Shown: positions 52,128 to 61,508, counted from the stretch's first letter. The stretch: 64,000 nucleotides of DNA from Sphingobacterium athyrii (GCF_003071065.1 NZ_QCXX01000001.1:988971-1052970); one strand, 5' to 3'. Notes: generated from the letters alone by a model not told the origin. Numbers and translations: made by a program.

Positions 52128-53594
52128 TTATGGATTTTGAACAATTTCTGGACTTAAATTAATCTCATACTGTGCTATTGGAAACACATAGCGATTGCTA
52201 TTTGGCGCAAGGGAAACTGTTTTACCGGCAAATGTACGCGTATATGTCTTTTGGAATAATGCATCATCTTTCAAGCGGCGCATATCCCACCATCTCAGCA
52301 TGCGGAACATAAATTCCCGGCGGCGCTCCGCAACGACTTTAAGCAAGGCATCATTGGCGTCGCTAGCCGATAAATTGACGGTTCCCTTCGAAAGGATTCG
52401 CCTGGCCCGAAGCTGGTTGACTAAGGCCATTGCCGCTGCGGGTTTATTGTTTCGCGCTTCGCTCTCCGCTTTAATCAATAGCATTTCAGGGACGGTGGGC
52501 CCAACATTTCGGCCTTCGTTCATGACGTAATCCAGGTAGTAATATCGGCCTTCGTATACATCCCAAGACGAAATAATGTCACCATTTACGGTAAATAAAT
52601 TATAGCGTTGGTCATGTTCTCCAAATAGTTTGATCAGGTCGCTGCTCAAACGAAAGGCCGTTGGGGTATAAGCGGATACGCCATTTACAGGTACCTTTGA
52701 TAGCAGAATCTCCTGATTAAATACTCTTTTGGGGTAATTGGAGGCCGTCAGCTGATCCAAAGCAGTCAAATCAATCAATGTACTGTTTAGCGCCAGGGCC
52801 TGATCTGCCGCCGCAGCAGCCTCGCTATAGCTGCTCATGTAGAGATAAGTACGTGCCAGCAATCCATATGCGGCGGCCTTGCTGGGCAGCGTCGTATATT
52901 GCTGCTCATTTGGCAACAATGGAGTGGCCTCCTGAATATCCTTTAGAATGGCATCATAGACCGTCTGCACAGACACCCTTACCAAAGGTTGCTCTGTCGA
53001 CGGGGACAGCAACAGTGGAACCCCCAGATCAGTGCCTGCTGTTGCCTGTTGGTAGGGCTTGGCATAGGTATTGACCAGCATCAGATAAGCGGCGGCGCGA
53101 TGAATTTTGGCTTCGGCCATCAATTCCGCCTTTTCCAGATCACTTCCATCCGTCACCGACGGAACCTCGTTGATCACTGTATTTGCATAGGCAATCGTAT
53201 TGTACAGCGCACCCCATGCATCATCTTTATGGTACATATTTTCAATTGGATAGATCACATCTGACCATTGATAAGCCCGGCTATAGTAGCCATAATAATC
53301 GCTACTCACCAGACCTTTCTGCTGTGCACTACCATCTATAATTTCCAGGTCATCAGCTGCCATATCAGAAATGGAAGGTGCAGCTTCAAATGCATTTGTA
53401 TTGTTCAGCAGATAACGATAATTTTCAATCGTACCCGGAGTCAGTTGCCCCTGCGTTTTGATGTCAACATATTTTTCACAGCTTGCAAATATTGTCAGGG
53501 AAATTGCTGCTAAAGCTGTGGTATAAGAAAGGTTAAACTTCAATCTTCTCATAACAGATTGATTGCTATTATTTTCAGTTGTTCGGTTTTTCAT
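52128..53594 (-). CDS. SusD/RagB-family lipoprotein
   Basis: 488 residues (Met15 at 53552 is an alternative start). The lipobox is IFASC. The N-terminal helices show AKIHRAAAYLMLVNTYAKPYQ, and the C-terminal part shows PEMLLIKAESEARNNKPAAAMALVNQLRARR and VAERRREFMFRMLRWWDMRRLK. Divergent from classical SusD but the layout fits. It follows the STN-type SusC receptor by 11 nt. Surface ligand-binding partner. Confidence 0.9.
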   Translation of the reverse strand: MKNRTTENNSNQSVMRRLKFNLSYTTALAAISLTIFASCEKYVDIKTQGQLTPGTIENYRYLLNNTNAFEAAPSISDMAADDLEIIDGSAQQKGLVSSDYYGYYSRAYQWSDVIYPIENMYHKDDAWGALYNTIAYANTVINEVPSVTDGSDLEKAELMAEAKIHRAAAYLMLVNTYAKPYQQATAGTDLGVPLLLSPSTEQPLVRVSVQTVYDAILKDIQEATPLLPNEQQYTTLPSKAAAYGLLARTYLYMSSYSEAAAAADQALALNSTLIDLTALDQLTASNYPKRVFNQEILLSKVPVNGVSAYTPTAFRLSSDLIKLFGEHDQRYNLFTVNGDIISSWDVYEGRYYYLDYVMNEGRNVGPTVPEMLLIKAESEARNNKPAAAMALVNQLRARRILSKGTVNLSASDANDALLKVVAERRREFMFRMLRWWDMRRLKDDALFQKTYTRTFAGKTVSLAPNSNRYVFPIAQYEINLSPEIVQNP

Positions 53595-53605
53595 ATCAAT
53601 CCGGG

Positions 53606-56600
53606 TTAAAAGCTTACATTAATTGAAAAATTATACGAAGGCACCGGACGCAGATTGGTCGTATTGCCCACGAGAGTAGTAAAGTCAGGATCATAGCCTT
53701 CTTTATTCGCTGTCCAGATCAGACCCAAATTCCGCACCGAACCAGCTAGCTGGATATTTTCAACTTTCAGTCTGTTCAGCAGATTTTTTGGTAGCCCATA
53801 GCTCAGTGAAATTTCCCGGAGACGGATATAATCTCCCTTTAAGACATTGATATCCGAATTTTGATAACGTTGTAGACTATAGGAGCTATAGATATCGGCA
53901 GTTAAGGCCGGAACATTTGTAAAAGCTTCATCACCTGCCTCCCGCCATCTATCCGCGATGTCAGCGCTCAGATCAAATTTAGGGATTGTCAACCCCCGGC
54001 TCGGAGCCATATAAGACTCTACGCTAGGTTTCATAAAAACATTGCCAAACTGATAAGAAATCAAAGCGTAAACCGACCATTGTTTATAGCGTAAATTGGT
54101 CCTAAAAGACCCATAGTATGGAGCCACCCTGCGACCGGCATAGGCCAGATCCTCCACCCCGCTTAAGGTCTGCGTGACTGGAATAATTTCATTATTCTTA
54201 TTATAAATCTGCGTCAGTCCCTTCTCATCTAAACCAGCATGGCGAAAGACAAAGATTTTATCACTGGGATAACCTTCTAGATAACTGATGCCAATGGGAT
54301 TATACGAGTAGGTAAATGCAGAAATATCTTTTGGATCAAATCTATTGTCAGTGATCGTATTGGTATTGTACGAAAAGTTCAATGTGGCATCCAAGTTCCA
54401 ATCCGTATTGCGCACAAAAATACCTGTTAAGCCCAGGTCAATCCCTTTGCCCGACATGGATGCTGTATTTCTTTTTAATGAACCGGCACCGATGGTTCCG
54501 ACATAAGGTGCTGCGATCGGGAAACTATATAAGAGGTCTTTACCATTTTTACGGTAATAATCGATAGTACCGGTAAGACGGTTATCCAATAGACCAAAGT
54601 CCAGACCTAAATTGGTTACATAAGTCTTCTCCCAACGCAACTGCGGGTTTGCCACAGCGATAATGCTTGCCGAAGGCTGACCTGTCGGGTTGTAAGCAGC
54701 ATTATCAAAAGAAATGTAAGTAAAAGGTCTGACATCTTGTGTAATGTTGCCATTGACACCATATGTGGCACGGAACCCAAGCTGGTTCAACCAGGTAAAC
54801 TTTTGCATAAAATGCTCTTTTGCCAGATTCCATTTTAGGCCCGAAGACCACAAGGGCGTCGCCCGAAAGCTACGGTCCAAGCCAAAATTGTTATAATCAT
54901 CGTACCGCACACTTCCTGAAACCGTATACTTTCCATTTAATGTATAAGCAGCATTAGAAAAGTAAGATAAAAAACGTCTTGTTCTGTCGGCTTGCGTGGG
55001 GCCTCCACTTAAGCCCGAGAGATAACCCATCAGCGTATTGTAACTATTTTGGGCATAGCTAACATCTGTATTAAAACCCGTCTGTGGATTGTAGCCGTAC
55101 ATCGTTTTCATCCCCTGACCAGCCTGTGTCTGTCTGATCTCCGAACCGGCGATGGCCGTGATCTCATGTTTTTGATCGAAGGTTGCATCGTAATTCAGTT
55201 GTCCACGAACCGTATAGTTGTTGATGCTGCTGTTAATGATATTGTAGATTCCACCCTTGTTAATGCCAATGGTATTTGTCGTCTCCCCAATTGGAGTAAA
55301 TTCATTCAGCAGCAGGCGATTTTTATAGGACTTCTCGTCATTAAACGCCCTATTCTCACCAAAAGAGCGTTCATTTGCATAACTTACTGACCCTTTTAAG
55401 CCCTTATACAAAGGCACTTCCAAGTTAATGACCGCTGAATAGTTATTATCTTTCTGCAGGTTGTCCAGCAGTTGCAATTCCTGCAAATAGTTATACCGCC
55501 AGTCCTTATAAGCTGGACCTAAAGGTTGCGTAAACCCAGGGTTTATTCGATTATAATAAATCCCATTTCCGTTCTGGTCAGCCAAAAGTTGATAAGGCAG
55601 CAAAGTCGAACTATTTGCATCATACAGCTGGGCAATATCAATTCCATTTTTGCTGTTTCTGAAGAACGTTCCCCGGACACTGGTCGAAAGAGTGGCAATT
55701 TTAAATATCTTCCAGTTATTGTTTAAGCTAAAGGTAAACCTCTTTCCATTTTCACCTTTTGTGAATGGGTTTTCGTTGGCATACGATGCCGAGTAGAAAT
55801 AATTATTATTTTCCGTGCCGTTGCTGATGGACAGGTTGTACTGCTGGTTGTTCATCGGGCGCAGCAAATATTGCTGGATCTGCGCCCTATTGTCAATCTG
55901 CTTCAATGGATTGACAAGCGCATCATAATCGGCCTGGCTTATCAGTCCATTTTTGAGGCGTATTGCAGCAGCAGCCACTTCACCCGGGTAATAGCTCGAC
56001 GCATACATGTATAAATTCGCTGCAATATTGTTTGAATTCAAGATATTTTTTGCGACGAGCTCCTCTTGGTAATCGATCATTTGGGCACTGTTCATGGTAC
56101 GGAGATAGCCCAGATCAGGTTTACCGGAGAATGCGGTATTAAAAGAAAAGTTTATCCTTGGCACCCCGGTATTCGATCCTTTCTTTGTCGTCACCACAAT
56201 GACCCCATTGGCTGCACGGACTCCATAGATGGAAGCTGCGGCGGCATCTTTCAAGATCGTAATGTTATCCACGTCGTTGGGATTGAGCATAGCCAAATCG
56301 ATATTGGATATAGCGCCATCAATCACGATTAGGGGCGACTTTTCGGTATCTGTGTCTATCGATCCAACACCACGAACAGTGAGGTTATAGTCATTTTGTC
56401 CGATGGTACGGGTACTGGAGTAAATCCCCATTTGATTGTTGTTGTAGGTAAAGGTACGATCCCCCGAACCGAGGGACACCTGAAGACCGGGGGCCAAACC
56501 CTCCATTCGGTTGATTAAGTTGGGTGATGGATTTTTTTCCAATTCCTTGGCGCTAATTACTGTTGCCGATCCTGTAGCTCTTTCCTTGGAGATTTTTTGG

Positions 56601-57238
56601 TAACCTGTAGAAATGACGACTTCTTCGAGCATATTTTCTTCAGCTTCCATGACAACCACCATTTGCTCACGATTTCCGACCATCACAGTCTTACTTTTGT
56701 AACCTACTGCTGTAAAAACAAGTTCGTTTGTTGGCGCTAGGTCATACAACATAAATCGGCCATTTTCATCTACCTTCCCACCCTTGCGTGTATCTTTTAT
56801 CCAGATACTTGCAAAAGGTATGGTTTTGCCACTTGCAGAACGCACTGTACCCGACACACGCTCCATTCCGGTGCTCGCAGTCCGGTCATTTTCGGATATA
56901 CTTTGCTGATTCCGGTTACTTGTTTCCTGACGACGGACGATGGAATAAGACCTATCATCGACATATAAGAATACCAGCTGATTGGGATACAATACTTTTT
57001 TAAGTACTTCCTCTAAGCGATTTCCTTTTAACGATGCCAGATCCACAAATTTGCCGTTCAGAAGGTTGTGCTCATAACTTAAGTTAGCGTTGAATTGCTG
57101 CTCGATCCGTTTGATTGCTTGAGCAAGCGGCAACTTCTCTTGGGCCAATGCCTGTTGCCCGACAGTAAATAGTAGCGAACAGACCGGAACCATCAAGATG
57201 CTCCGTATCGGCTGCCACCTGTTGTCTGTAATTTTCAT
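53606..57238 (-). CDS. SusC/RagA-family TonB-dependent receptor with STN domain
   Basis: 1210 residues. Signal peptide 1-32, STN domain at about 35-108 (LPLAQAIKRIEQQFNANLSYEHNLL), carboxypeptidase-D-like domain at about 128-200, linker EEVVISTGYQKISKERATGSATVIS, plug with NPNDVDNITILKDAAAASIYGVRA and GVIVVTTKKG, and barrel ending in FSINVSF. The STN domain implies signalling through the FecR protein encoded 48 nt upstream. Cargo unknown; redoxin, hydrolase and protease genes downstream suggest peptides or a proteinaceous substrate. Confidence 0.95.
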   Translation of the reverse strand: MKITDNRWQPIRSILMVPVCSLLFTVGQQALAQEKLPLAQAIKRIEQQFNANLSYEHNLLNGKFVDLASLKGNRLEEVLKKVLYPNQLVFLYVDDRSYSIVRRQETSNRNQQSISENDRTASTGMERVSGTVRSASGKTIPFASIWIKDTRKGGKVDENGRFMLYDLAPTNELVFTAVGYKSKTVMVGNREQMVVVMEAEENMLEEVVISTGYQKISKERATGSATVISAKELEKNPSPNLINRMEGLAPGLQVSLGSGDRTFTYNNNQMGIYSSTRTIGQNDYNLTVRGVGSIDTDTEKSPLIVIDGAISNIDLAMLNPNDVDNITILKDAAAASIYGVRAANGVIVVTTKKGSNTGVPRINFSFNTAFSGKPDLGYLRTMNSAQMIDYQEELVAKNILNSNNIAANLYMYASSYYPGEVAAAAIRLKNGLISQADYDALVNPLKQIDNRAQIQQYLLRPMNNQQYNLSISNGTENNNYFYSASYANENPFTKGENGKRFTFSLNNNWKIFKIATLSTSVRGTFFRNSKNGIDIAQLYDANSSTLLPYQLLADQNGNGIYYNRINPGFTQPLGPAYKDWRYNYLQELQLLDNLQKDNNYSAVINLEVPLYKGLKGSVSYANERSFGENRAFNDEKSYKNRLLLNEFTPIGETTNTIGINKGGIYNIINSSINNYTVRGQLNYDATFDQKHEITAIAGSEIRQTQAGQGMKTMYGYNPQTGFNTDVSYAQNSYNTLMGYLSGLSGGPTQADRTRRFLSYFSNAAYTLNGKYTVSGSVRYDDYNNFGLDRSFRATPLWSSGLKWNLAKEHFMQKFTWLNQLGFRATYGVNGNITQDVRPFTYISFDNAAYNPTGQPSASIIAVANPQLRWEKTYVTNLGLDFGLLDNRLTGTIDYYRKNGKDLLYSFPIAAPYVGTIGAGSLKRNTASMSGKGIDLGLTGIFVRNTDWNLDATLNFSYNTNTITDNRFDPKDISAFTYSYNPIGISYLEGYPSDKIFVFRHAGLDEKGLTQIYNKNNEIIPVTQTLSGVEDLAYAGRRVAPYYGSFRTNLRYKQWSVYALISYQFGNVFMKPSVESYMAPSRGLTIPKFDLSADIADRWREAGDEAFTNVPALTADIYSSYSLQRYQNSDINVLKGDYIRLREISLSYGLPKNLLNRLKVENIQLAGSVRNLGLIWTANKEGYDPDFTTLVGNTTNLRPVPSYNFSINVSF

Positions 57239-57286
57239 TTTTAGTTAGGTTAGCTATAGTAATGTATTAGATTGATATTGTTTTTC

Positions 57287-58306
57287 TCATTTAGGGTCAA
57301 GGTAGATGGTATCTTTTTCCGTGCGGATGTTGGCTTGTAAAATATTAGCAATCGTGTAAACAATGCTTTCTGGGGAGTTTAACGAGATACGGCCATCAAT
57401 TTTTCGGTTTAACAATGCTGTATCATTAACGATGATCTCTTTTCCATAGACATAGCGAAATTCATTGATGAGATCAGCTATAGATAAGTTTTCCCCCGTC
57501 AGTGTCTTTTGGGTCCAGGCTACGGTCTGCTGCACGGTTCGGTTGTCACTAAGCACATTTCGAAAACCCTGGTCTCCAGCCATAACGATATCACCGGGGG
57601 CAAGAATCCGCGGCGCTCCGCCCTGTTTCACATTGCGCAGGGCAATGCGTCCTTCCAATAGTGACACGGTTACTTTGTTATCTCTATTTTTTAGATTAAA
57701 CTTGGTGCCTAGCACTTCTACGGCCAGCTCACCGGTATAGGCTGTGAAACGCTCCTCCTGCCGAATAGCGGTAGTGTCCTTATTCAGATGCCTTACTGTT
57801 AATAAGGCCTCACCTGTCGTATGTACTTCCCGCTTAGATAACCAGTTCCAGGCACGGCGATAGGCCACCGAGGAGTTGGCATTCAACTGAACAGTACTGC
57901 TATCCGGCAAGATTACGGTCTGTAAGGCACCGCTTCCAGTCTGTATCACAATCATGGATTGGTAGTACCAGGCTGCTGTTACAAAAAGAGCCAATGCCGC
58001 TGCGCCCGCCAACGATGCCCATATGCGGATGATATGGTTTCTTCTTTTCTTTCTATTATCGACGATGCCTCTTTCAATATCACGGAATAGGCTCTCCGTG
58101 AAGCCCAGGTCAGGCCGTATGCGCGTGATCCCCATCAGGGCCTGGAGGTAAGCTAGCGCCTCATCATACGCTTTTGCATTTGGCGGATTGCCCGCACGCC
58201 ATTTATGCCAATAGCCGAATTCCTCCTGATCCGGGTTTTTAGCAAAACGGACAAAGTTCAGGTCGTCCAAAAAATCCTGCGTATTATAGGTATGATAGTT
58301 TTCCAT
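57287..58306 (-). CDS. FecR-family anti-sigma factor
   Basis: 339 residues. Cytoplasmic N-terminus with the sigma-binding FWHKW-type segment (FGYWHKWRAGNPPNAKAY), membrane helix at about 88-110, FecR domain at about 115-225 (LQTVILPDSSTVQLNANSSVAYRR, VLGTKFNLKNRD), and a DUF4974 domain at about 265-339 (VYTIANILQANIRTEKDTIYLD). Unlike the first sigma/FecR pair, this gene is divergent from its sigma gene and leads the susC operon. It should bind the SusC STN domain and the sigma factor. Confidence 0.92.
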   Translation of the reverse strand: MENYHTYNTQDFLDDLNFVRFAKNPDQEEFGYWHKWRAGNPPNAKAYDEALAYLQALMGITRIRPDLGFTESLFRDIERGIVDNRKKRRNHIIRIWASLAGAAALALFVTAAWYYQSMIVIQTGSGALQTVILPDSSTVQLNANSSVAYRRAWNWLSKREVHTTGEALLTVRHLNKDTTAIRQEERFTAYTGELAVEVLGTKFNLKNRDNKVTVSLLEGRIALRNVKQGGAPRILAPGDIVMAGDQGFRNVLSDNRTVQQTVAWTQKTLTGENLSIADLINEFRYVYGKEIIVNDTALLNRKIDGRISLNSPESIVYTIANILQANIRTEKDTIYLDPK

Positions 58307-58529
58307 GAGTAAGCCTTTGTTAAGTAGATGACAAATTGGGATTGGATTTTATCCCATGTAATTTTATTTTTTTTAAAAAAACTTTAAAAGCTATCTATAA
58401 ATCTTGTCAAATTCATAATTTCGTAACCAAACAAGCCCTTTTAAACCAAGTTTTTAGCGGAATTGACAATCTCCTGACGATAGTGTGCTATTTAAACGCA
58501 GGCTTATGTTAATGTTATTAAATCTTTAC

Positions 58530-58537
58530 TATTTTTG
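58530..58537 (+). promoter_or_regulatory. -7 element of the second ECF sigma gene
   Basis: TATTTTTG, a perfect TAnnTTTG, 41 nt before the ATG at 58579. No clear -33 TTTG is seen at the expected distance. Confidence 0.5.
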
Positions 58538-58578
58538 GAAAGCGATAATCTATTTCTTTAACTGACGCAAACGCTGAA

Positions 58579-59172
58579 ATGAGTAATACGATCATAGATC
58601 TGTGTTGGAATGATTTTATTGAGGGCGATAAAAAGGCCTTCGAGCAGATCTATCGTGCCCTATTGCCCAGCTTGTACGAATATGGCATGCGACGTGTAAA
58701 AGATGAAGATTATGTCAGAGATGCTATCCAGGAAGTATTTATCAAATTTTGGGAAAATCGCAATAAATTAAAAGTCATATCCAATCCGAAGCATTATCTA
58801 CTGGTTGCACTTAAGAACAGCTTATTAAACACGCAATTACGTGACGGGAGGCTGAGCTCATTTGGTGAAAATGATGATTTCCAGCTGACTTACGATGTGG
58901 AGTCCAGCTACATCGCTGCCGAGGAACAGCGAAGCAATGCACTTAAACTGATTCAGGCACTTGAACAATTAACCGGCAAACAGAAAGAAGTTATTTTTCT
59001 TCGATATTTTGAAGAACTGAGCTATGAAGAGATCAGCGTGCTGACCAATATCTCCGTGAAAAGCTTATACAAATTGAATAATCGCGCTATGGCGACACTC
59101 AAAGAAATCATGGGTATGCCAAAACAATCTCTCCTTGTGTTGCTTTATATCATTAAATTTTTGTATTCATAA
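58579..59172 (+). CDS. ECF-type RNA polymerase sigma-70 factor
   Basis: 197 residues. Region 2 is FEQIYRALLPSLYEYGMRRVKDEDYVRDAIQEVFIKFWENR and region 4 is QLTGKQKEVIFLRYFEELSYEEISVLTNISVKSLYKLNNRAMATLKEIM. The last residues (QSLLVLLYIIKFLYS) are hydrophobic. It is the only plus-strand gene between 40 and 62 kb and is divergent from the FecR gene (gap about 270 nt), so both promoters lie in the shared region. It should activate the SusC(STN)/SusD operon once released by FecR. Confidence 0.92.
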   Translation: MSNTIIDLCWNDFIEGDKKAFEQIYRALLPSLYEYGMRRVKDEDYVRDAIQEVFIKFWENRNKLKVISNPKHYLLVALKNSLLNTQLRDGRLSSFGENDDFQLTYDVESSYIAAEEQRSNALKLIQALEQLTGKQKEVIFLRYFEELSYEEISVLTNISVKSLYKLNNRAMATLKEIMGMPKQSLLVLLYIIKFLYS

Positions 59173-59216
59173 CAATCTATCGAATGGATCGGGAGCTAAC
59201 ATTCAATTATTGGGGC

Positions 59217-59251
59217 AAAAAAAAACACAATCTTATAAATTGTGTTTTTTT
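59217..59251. terminator. Bidirectional intrinsic terminator
   Basis: ACACAAT/ATTGTGT hairpin with A run before and T run after (59217-59230 with 59239-59251), so it can stop transcripts from the sigma gene (+) and the cupin gene (-). Confidence 0.9.
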
Positions 59252-59259
59252 GTTATTGC

Positions 59260-59649
59260 TTATTTTTTATAGACAAGTAGTGGTTTATCCTTTCTGACAA
59301 TGTAAGTTGCGAGTTCAGACGCTTTGCCCGTTCCAATATTTTTGGCAGAATGATTCTTTCCTGCGGGAATAAAGAGTACCTCGCCAGCTTTCAGTACAAC
59401 AGGCTTCTCGCCTTCCAACTGGTATTCAAAAATACCTTCCAGGACATAGATAACTTCTTCCCCAGGATGTGAATGCATCCCTACAGCTGTGCCAGGCGCT
59501 AAGTCTATCCGCGCTTGAATGGTTTCATATCCGACGGCTTCAAGCGGATGTCTTTGGAGATCTGTCCGTTTGACGCCAGATTGTTGCGCATATACCCCAG
59601 TCGATACGAATGTTGTCAATAAACCCACTGCTAAAATTATTTTTTTCAT
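59260..59649 (-). CDS. Secreted small cupin-domain protein
   Basis: 129 residues, signal peptide 1-21 (ends VYAQ). The cupin motifs are HSHPGEEVIYVLEG near 58-71 (metal-binding His-x-His and Glu) and GEVLFIPAGKNHSAKN near 87-102 (third His). Single-domain periplasmic cupin, function unknown; metal-dependent isomerase, quercetinase-like or ligand-binding roles are all possible. Its promoter region and signal-peptide coding region resemble those of the alpha/beta hydrolase gene at 60420-61328, although the mature proteins are unrelated. Confidence 0.87.
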   Translation of the reverse strand: MKKIILAVGLLTTFVSTGVYAQQSGVKRTDLQRHPLEAVGYETIQARIDLAPGTAVGMHSHPGEEVIYVLEGIFEYQLEGEKPVVLKAGEVLFIPAGKNHSAKNIGTGKASELATYIVRKDKPLLVYKK

Positions 59650-59688
59650 GATCTTTGTTATTTGTGCTTGTTGTTAAAAATTTATAAT

Positions 59689-59752
59689 ACAAAGTTGGGC
59701 TAAATTAAGACGCCCTACAATGGATAGCTTTCGCTTTGGATTGCACTTTTTT
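59689..59752 (-). promoter_or_regulatory. Duplicated promoter/operator element, copy 1
   Basis: 64-nt element upstream of the cupin gene, matching the element at 61376-61439 at 50 of 64 positions by hand with no gap. It includes CAACTTTG (minus strand, one mismatch from TAnnTTTG), ATTGTA about 20 nt upstream, and an upstream block with GTGCAAT and CAAAG. The most conserved parts are the -7 end and the 35-nt upstream half, as expected for a promoter with an activator or repressor site. Confidence 0.7.
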
Positions 59753-59837
59753 ACCTAGCGCAATAATCAAAAACCATTGTAAAACAAAACGCTTTTTCAA
59801 AATCTTCCACATTGTGGGATTAACGAAGGAAATTCCT

Positions 59838-60278
59838 TCATTTCTTAACCGCAACACATTCTATTTCGATGCTCGCATTTTTTGGCAATGAAACCACCTC
59901 GATCGTACTTCTGGCTGGGAAACGATGGCCAAAATAAGTACCGTATAAGCTATTGACCATTTCAAATTGGGTTATATCTGTGATATAAATCGTTGTCTTG
60001 GTTATATGTGCTAAATCCGAATGATTATTTTCAAGAATCACTTTTAGATTTTCAAAGATCTGAACCGTCTGTTGTTCGATTCCAGGCTTTAGGTTGTTTG
60101 TTTTGGGATCCAATCCAATTTGCCCCGACACAAATATCAGATTGCCGGCGCTAGTCGAGTGGCTATAGGGGCCTATTGGTTTTGGTAAATTAGGATGTTC
60201 AATGATCGCGATGTCTTTCCTTATGCTGCAGGATGCCATTGATAGTAAAAAAAATAGGAATAATACAATTCTGTTCAT
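59838..60278 (-). CDS. RidA/YjgF-family protein with lipoprotein signal
   Basis: 146 residues from the ATG at 60278; the frame extends to 60389 but the downstream Met begins a proper signal sequence (MNRIVLFLFFLLSMASC, lipobox SMASC, Cys17). The mature part is a complete Rid domain: PIGPYSHSTSAGNLIFVSGQIGLDP, then FENLKVILENNHSDLAHITKTTIYITDI, and FPARSTIEVVSLPKNASIEIECVA with the Arg needed for enamine/imine deaminase activity. Rid proteins are normally cytoplasmic and neutralise reactive enamines; a lipid-anchored version must act outside the inner membrane. Substrate unknown. Confidence 0.87.
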   Translation of the reverse strand: MNRIVLFLFFLLSMASCSIRKDIAIIEHPNLPKPIGPYSHSTSAGNLIFVSGQIGLDPKTNNLKPGIEQQTVQIFENLKVILENNHSDLAHITKTTIYITDITQFEMVNSLYGTYFGHRFPARSTIEVVSLPKNASIEIECVAVKK

Positions 60279-60371
60279 GTGGTGATAGTTTATAAAGGTG
60301 GTCAAAAAGTAAAGCAGAAGCCCCGAGAATTCGATTGCTAAAATATTCCTGTAAAGAGATCTAGGAGAAAT

Positions 60372-60406
60372 AAAAATAAGGCTGTCCAAACAGATTGGAC
60401 AGCCTT
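60372..60406 (-). terminator. Intrinsic terminator after the alpha/beta hydrolase gene
   Basis: AAGGCTGTCCA/TGGACAGCCTT (60378-60388 with 60396-60406), 7-nt loop, followed on the minus strand by ATTTTTAT. It begins 13 nt after the stop. Confidence 0.9.
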
Positions 60407-60419
60407 ATGCGATTAGCGC

Positions 60420-61328
60420 TTATTTTTTAATGAAATTTAACAGTTCGGTATTGAATTTTTCCAGTTCTTCGATGAAGAGTGCGTGGCCACTTTTTTCGAA
60501 TGGAACCAAGGTTGAATTTTTAAGCAAAGACTTCATCTGTTCGGCAAGATCATAGGAACAAATTTTGTCAAGTTTGCCATGAAGGATCAATGTAGGCACA
60601 GTTATTTTTTTCAGGTCATCACGCAAATCGCTATCCCGTAAAGTTTTTAATCCTTCAGCCATTGCATAGGGCGAAGCCTGAGCCTGAATTGTTCCTAACC
60701 AAGCGCCATGTCCAGCAGATACACTGTTTTCATTGGCAGGGAAGATTTTACCGAATGTAGCAAACAGTTCCGGGCGATTTGTATTGTTGAGGTTGATCAA
60801 ACCATTGACATCCTCTTTTGTCCAGAGCCCATGGTTGAAGTCCGCACGTTTTGTCCAGATCGGTGCCGCCGCTCCGAAAAGTGCCATTTTGGACACATGG
60901 GCTGCATTGTATTTCGCTACATAGTGAATGACAGTCGCTCCGCCCATCGAGAATCCACCTATTGTAGCATTTTCAATTTTTAATTTGTCCAGTACAACTT
61001 TGATGTCATCGGCAAAAACATCGTAATTATATTTTCCTGCGGGCTTATCAGATAAGCCAAAGCCTCTCAAGGTGATGCCGATCACGCGGTATCCTTTTTG
61101 TATAAAATCGGCATATTGGTATTCATACATGGCATCACTCAAAGGCCAGCCATGAATCAAAACAATGGGTTGCCCTTCGCCAAGATCCGTTACATGTAGC
61201 CTGACATTTTTTTCAACCTCGATATATTCTTCACGTCCAAATGAAGCTGCAATTCTGTTGGTTTGCGCAAATACAGCGCTGGATAATAATGTTGTGAAAA
61301 GTACGAATGCTAAAATTAAATTTTTCAT
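60420..61328 (-). CDS. Secreted alpha/beta hydrolase (haloperoxidase-like)
   Basis: 302 residues, signal peptide 1-21 (ends VFAQ). HGWPLSD is the oxyanion HGxP motif near 59-65; the nucleophile is in GGFSMGG; acid Asp in LHGKLDKICS; His in KSGHALFIEE close to the C-terminus. Resembles non-haem chloroperoxidase/esterase hydrolases that usually lack a signal peptide; this one is exported. Its upstream region and signal peptide resemble those of the cupin gene. It is separated from the RidA-like gene by a strong terminator. Confidence 0.9.
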   Translation of the reverse strand: MKNLILAFVLFTTLLSSAVFAQTNRIAASFGREEYIEVEKNVRLHVTDLGEGQPIVLIHGWPLSDAMYEYQYADFIQKGYRVIGITLRGFGLSDKPAGKYNYDVFADDIKVVLDKLKIENATIGGFSMGGATVIHYVAKYNAAHVSKMALFGAAAPIWTKRADFNHGLWTKEDVNGLINLNNTNRPELFATFGKIFPANENSVSAGHGAWLGTIQAQASPYAMAEGLKTLRDSDLRDDLKKITVPTLILHGKLDKICSYDLAEQMKSLLKNSTLVPFEKSGHALFIEELEKFNTELLNFIKK

Positions 61329-61375
61329 GTTTTCTAATATTAAATTGTTTTAAATGCTGTTGTTATTTTGATATC

Positions 61376-61439
61376 ACAAAGTTGGCCCAATTCTGCCCGT
61401 CTTACAATGGATGGTTTTCCCTTTGCATTGCACTTTTTT
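61376..61439 (-). promoter_or_regulatory. Duplicated promoter/operator element, copy 2
   Basis: 64-nt element upstream of the alpha/beta hydrolase gene, the counterpart of 59689-59752. The two elements start 40 and 48 nt before their ATGs, and the leaders also share a TAACAACA(A)GCA string. The AraC gene just to the right is the nearest candidate regulator. Confidence 0.7.
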
Positions 61440-61508
61440 CTCTTCTTTATTTTACGCAGGATTTTTTAGCACGTAATCTCTTCAGATGTGCTGTTAGGGG
61501 ATGGCTTA

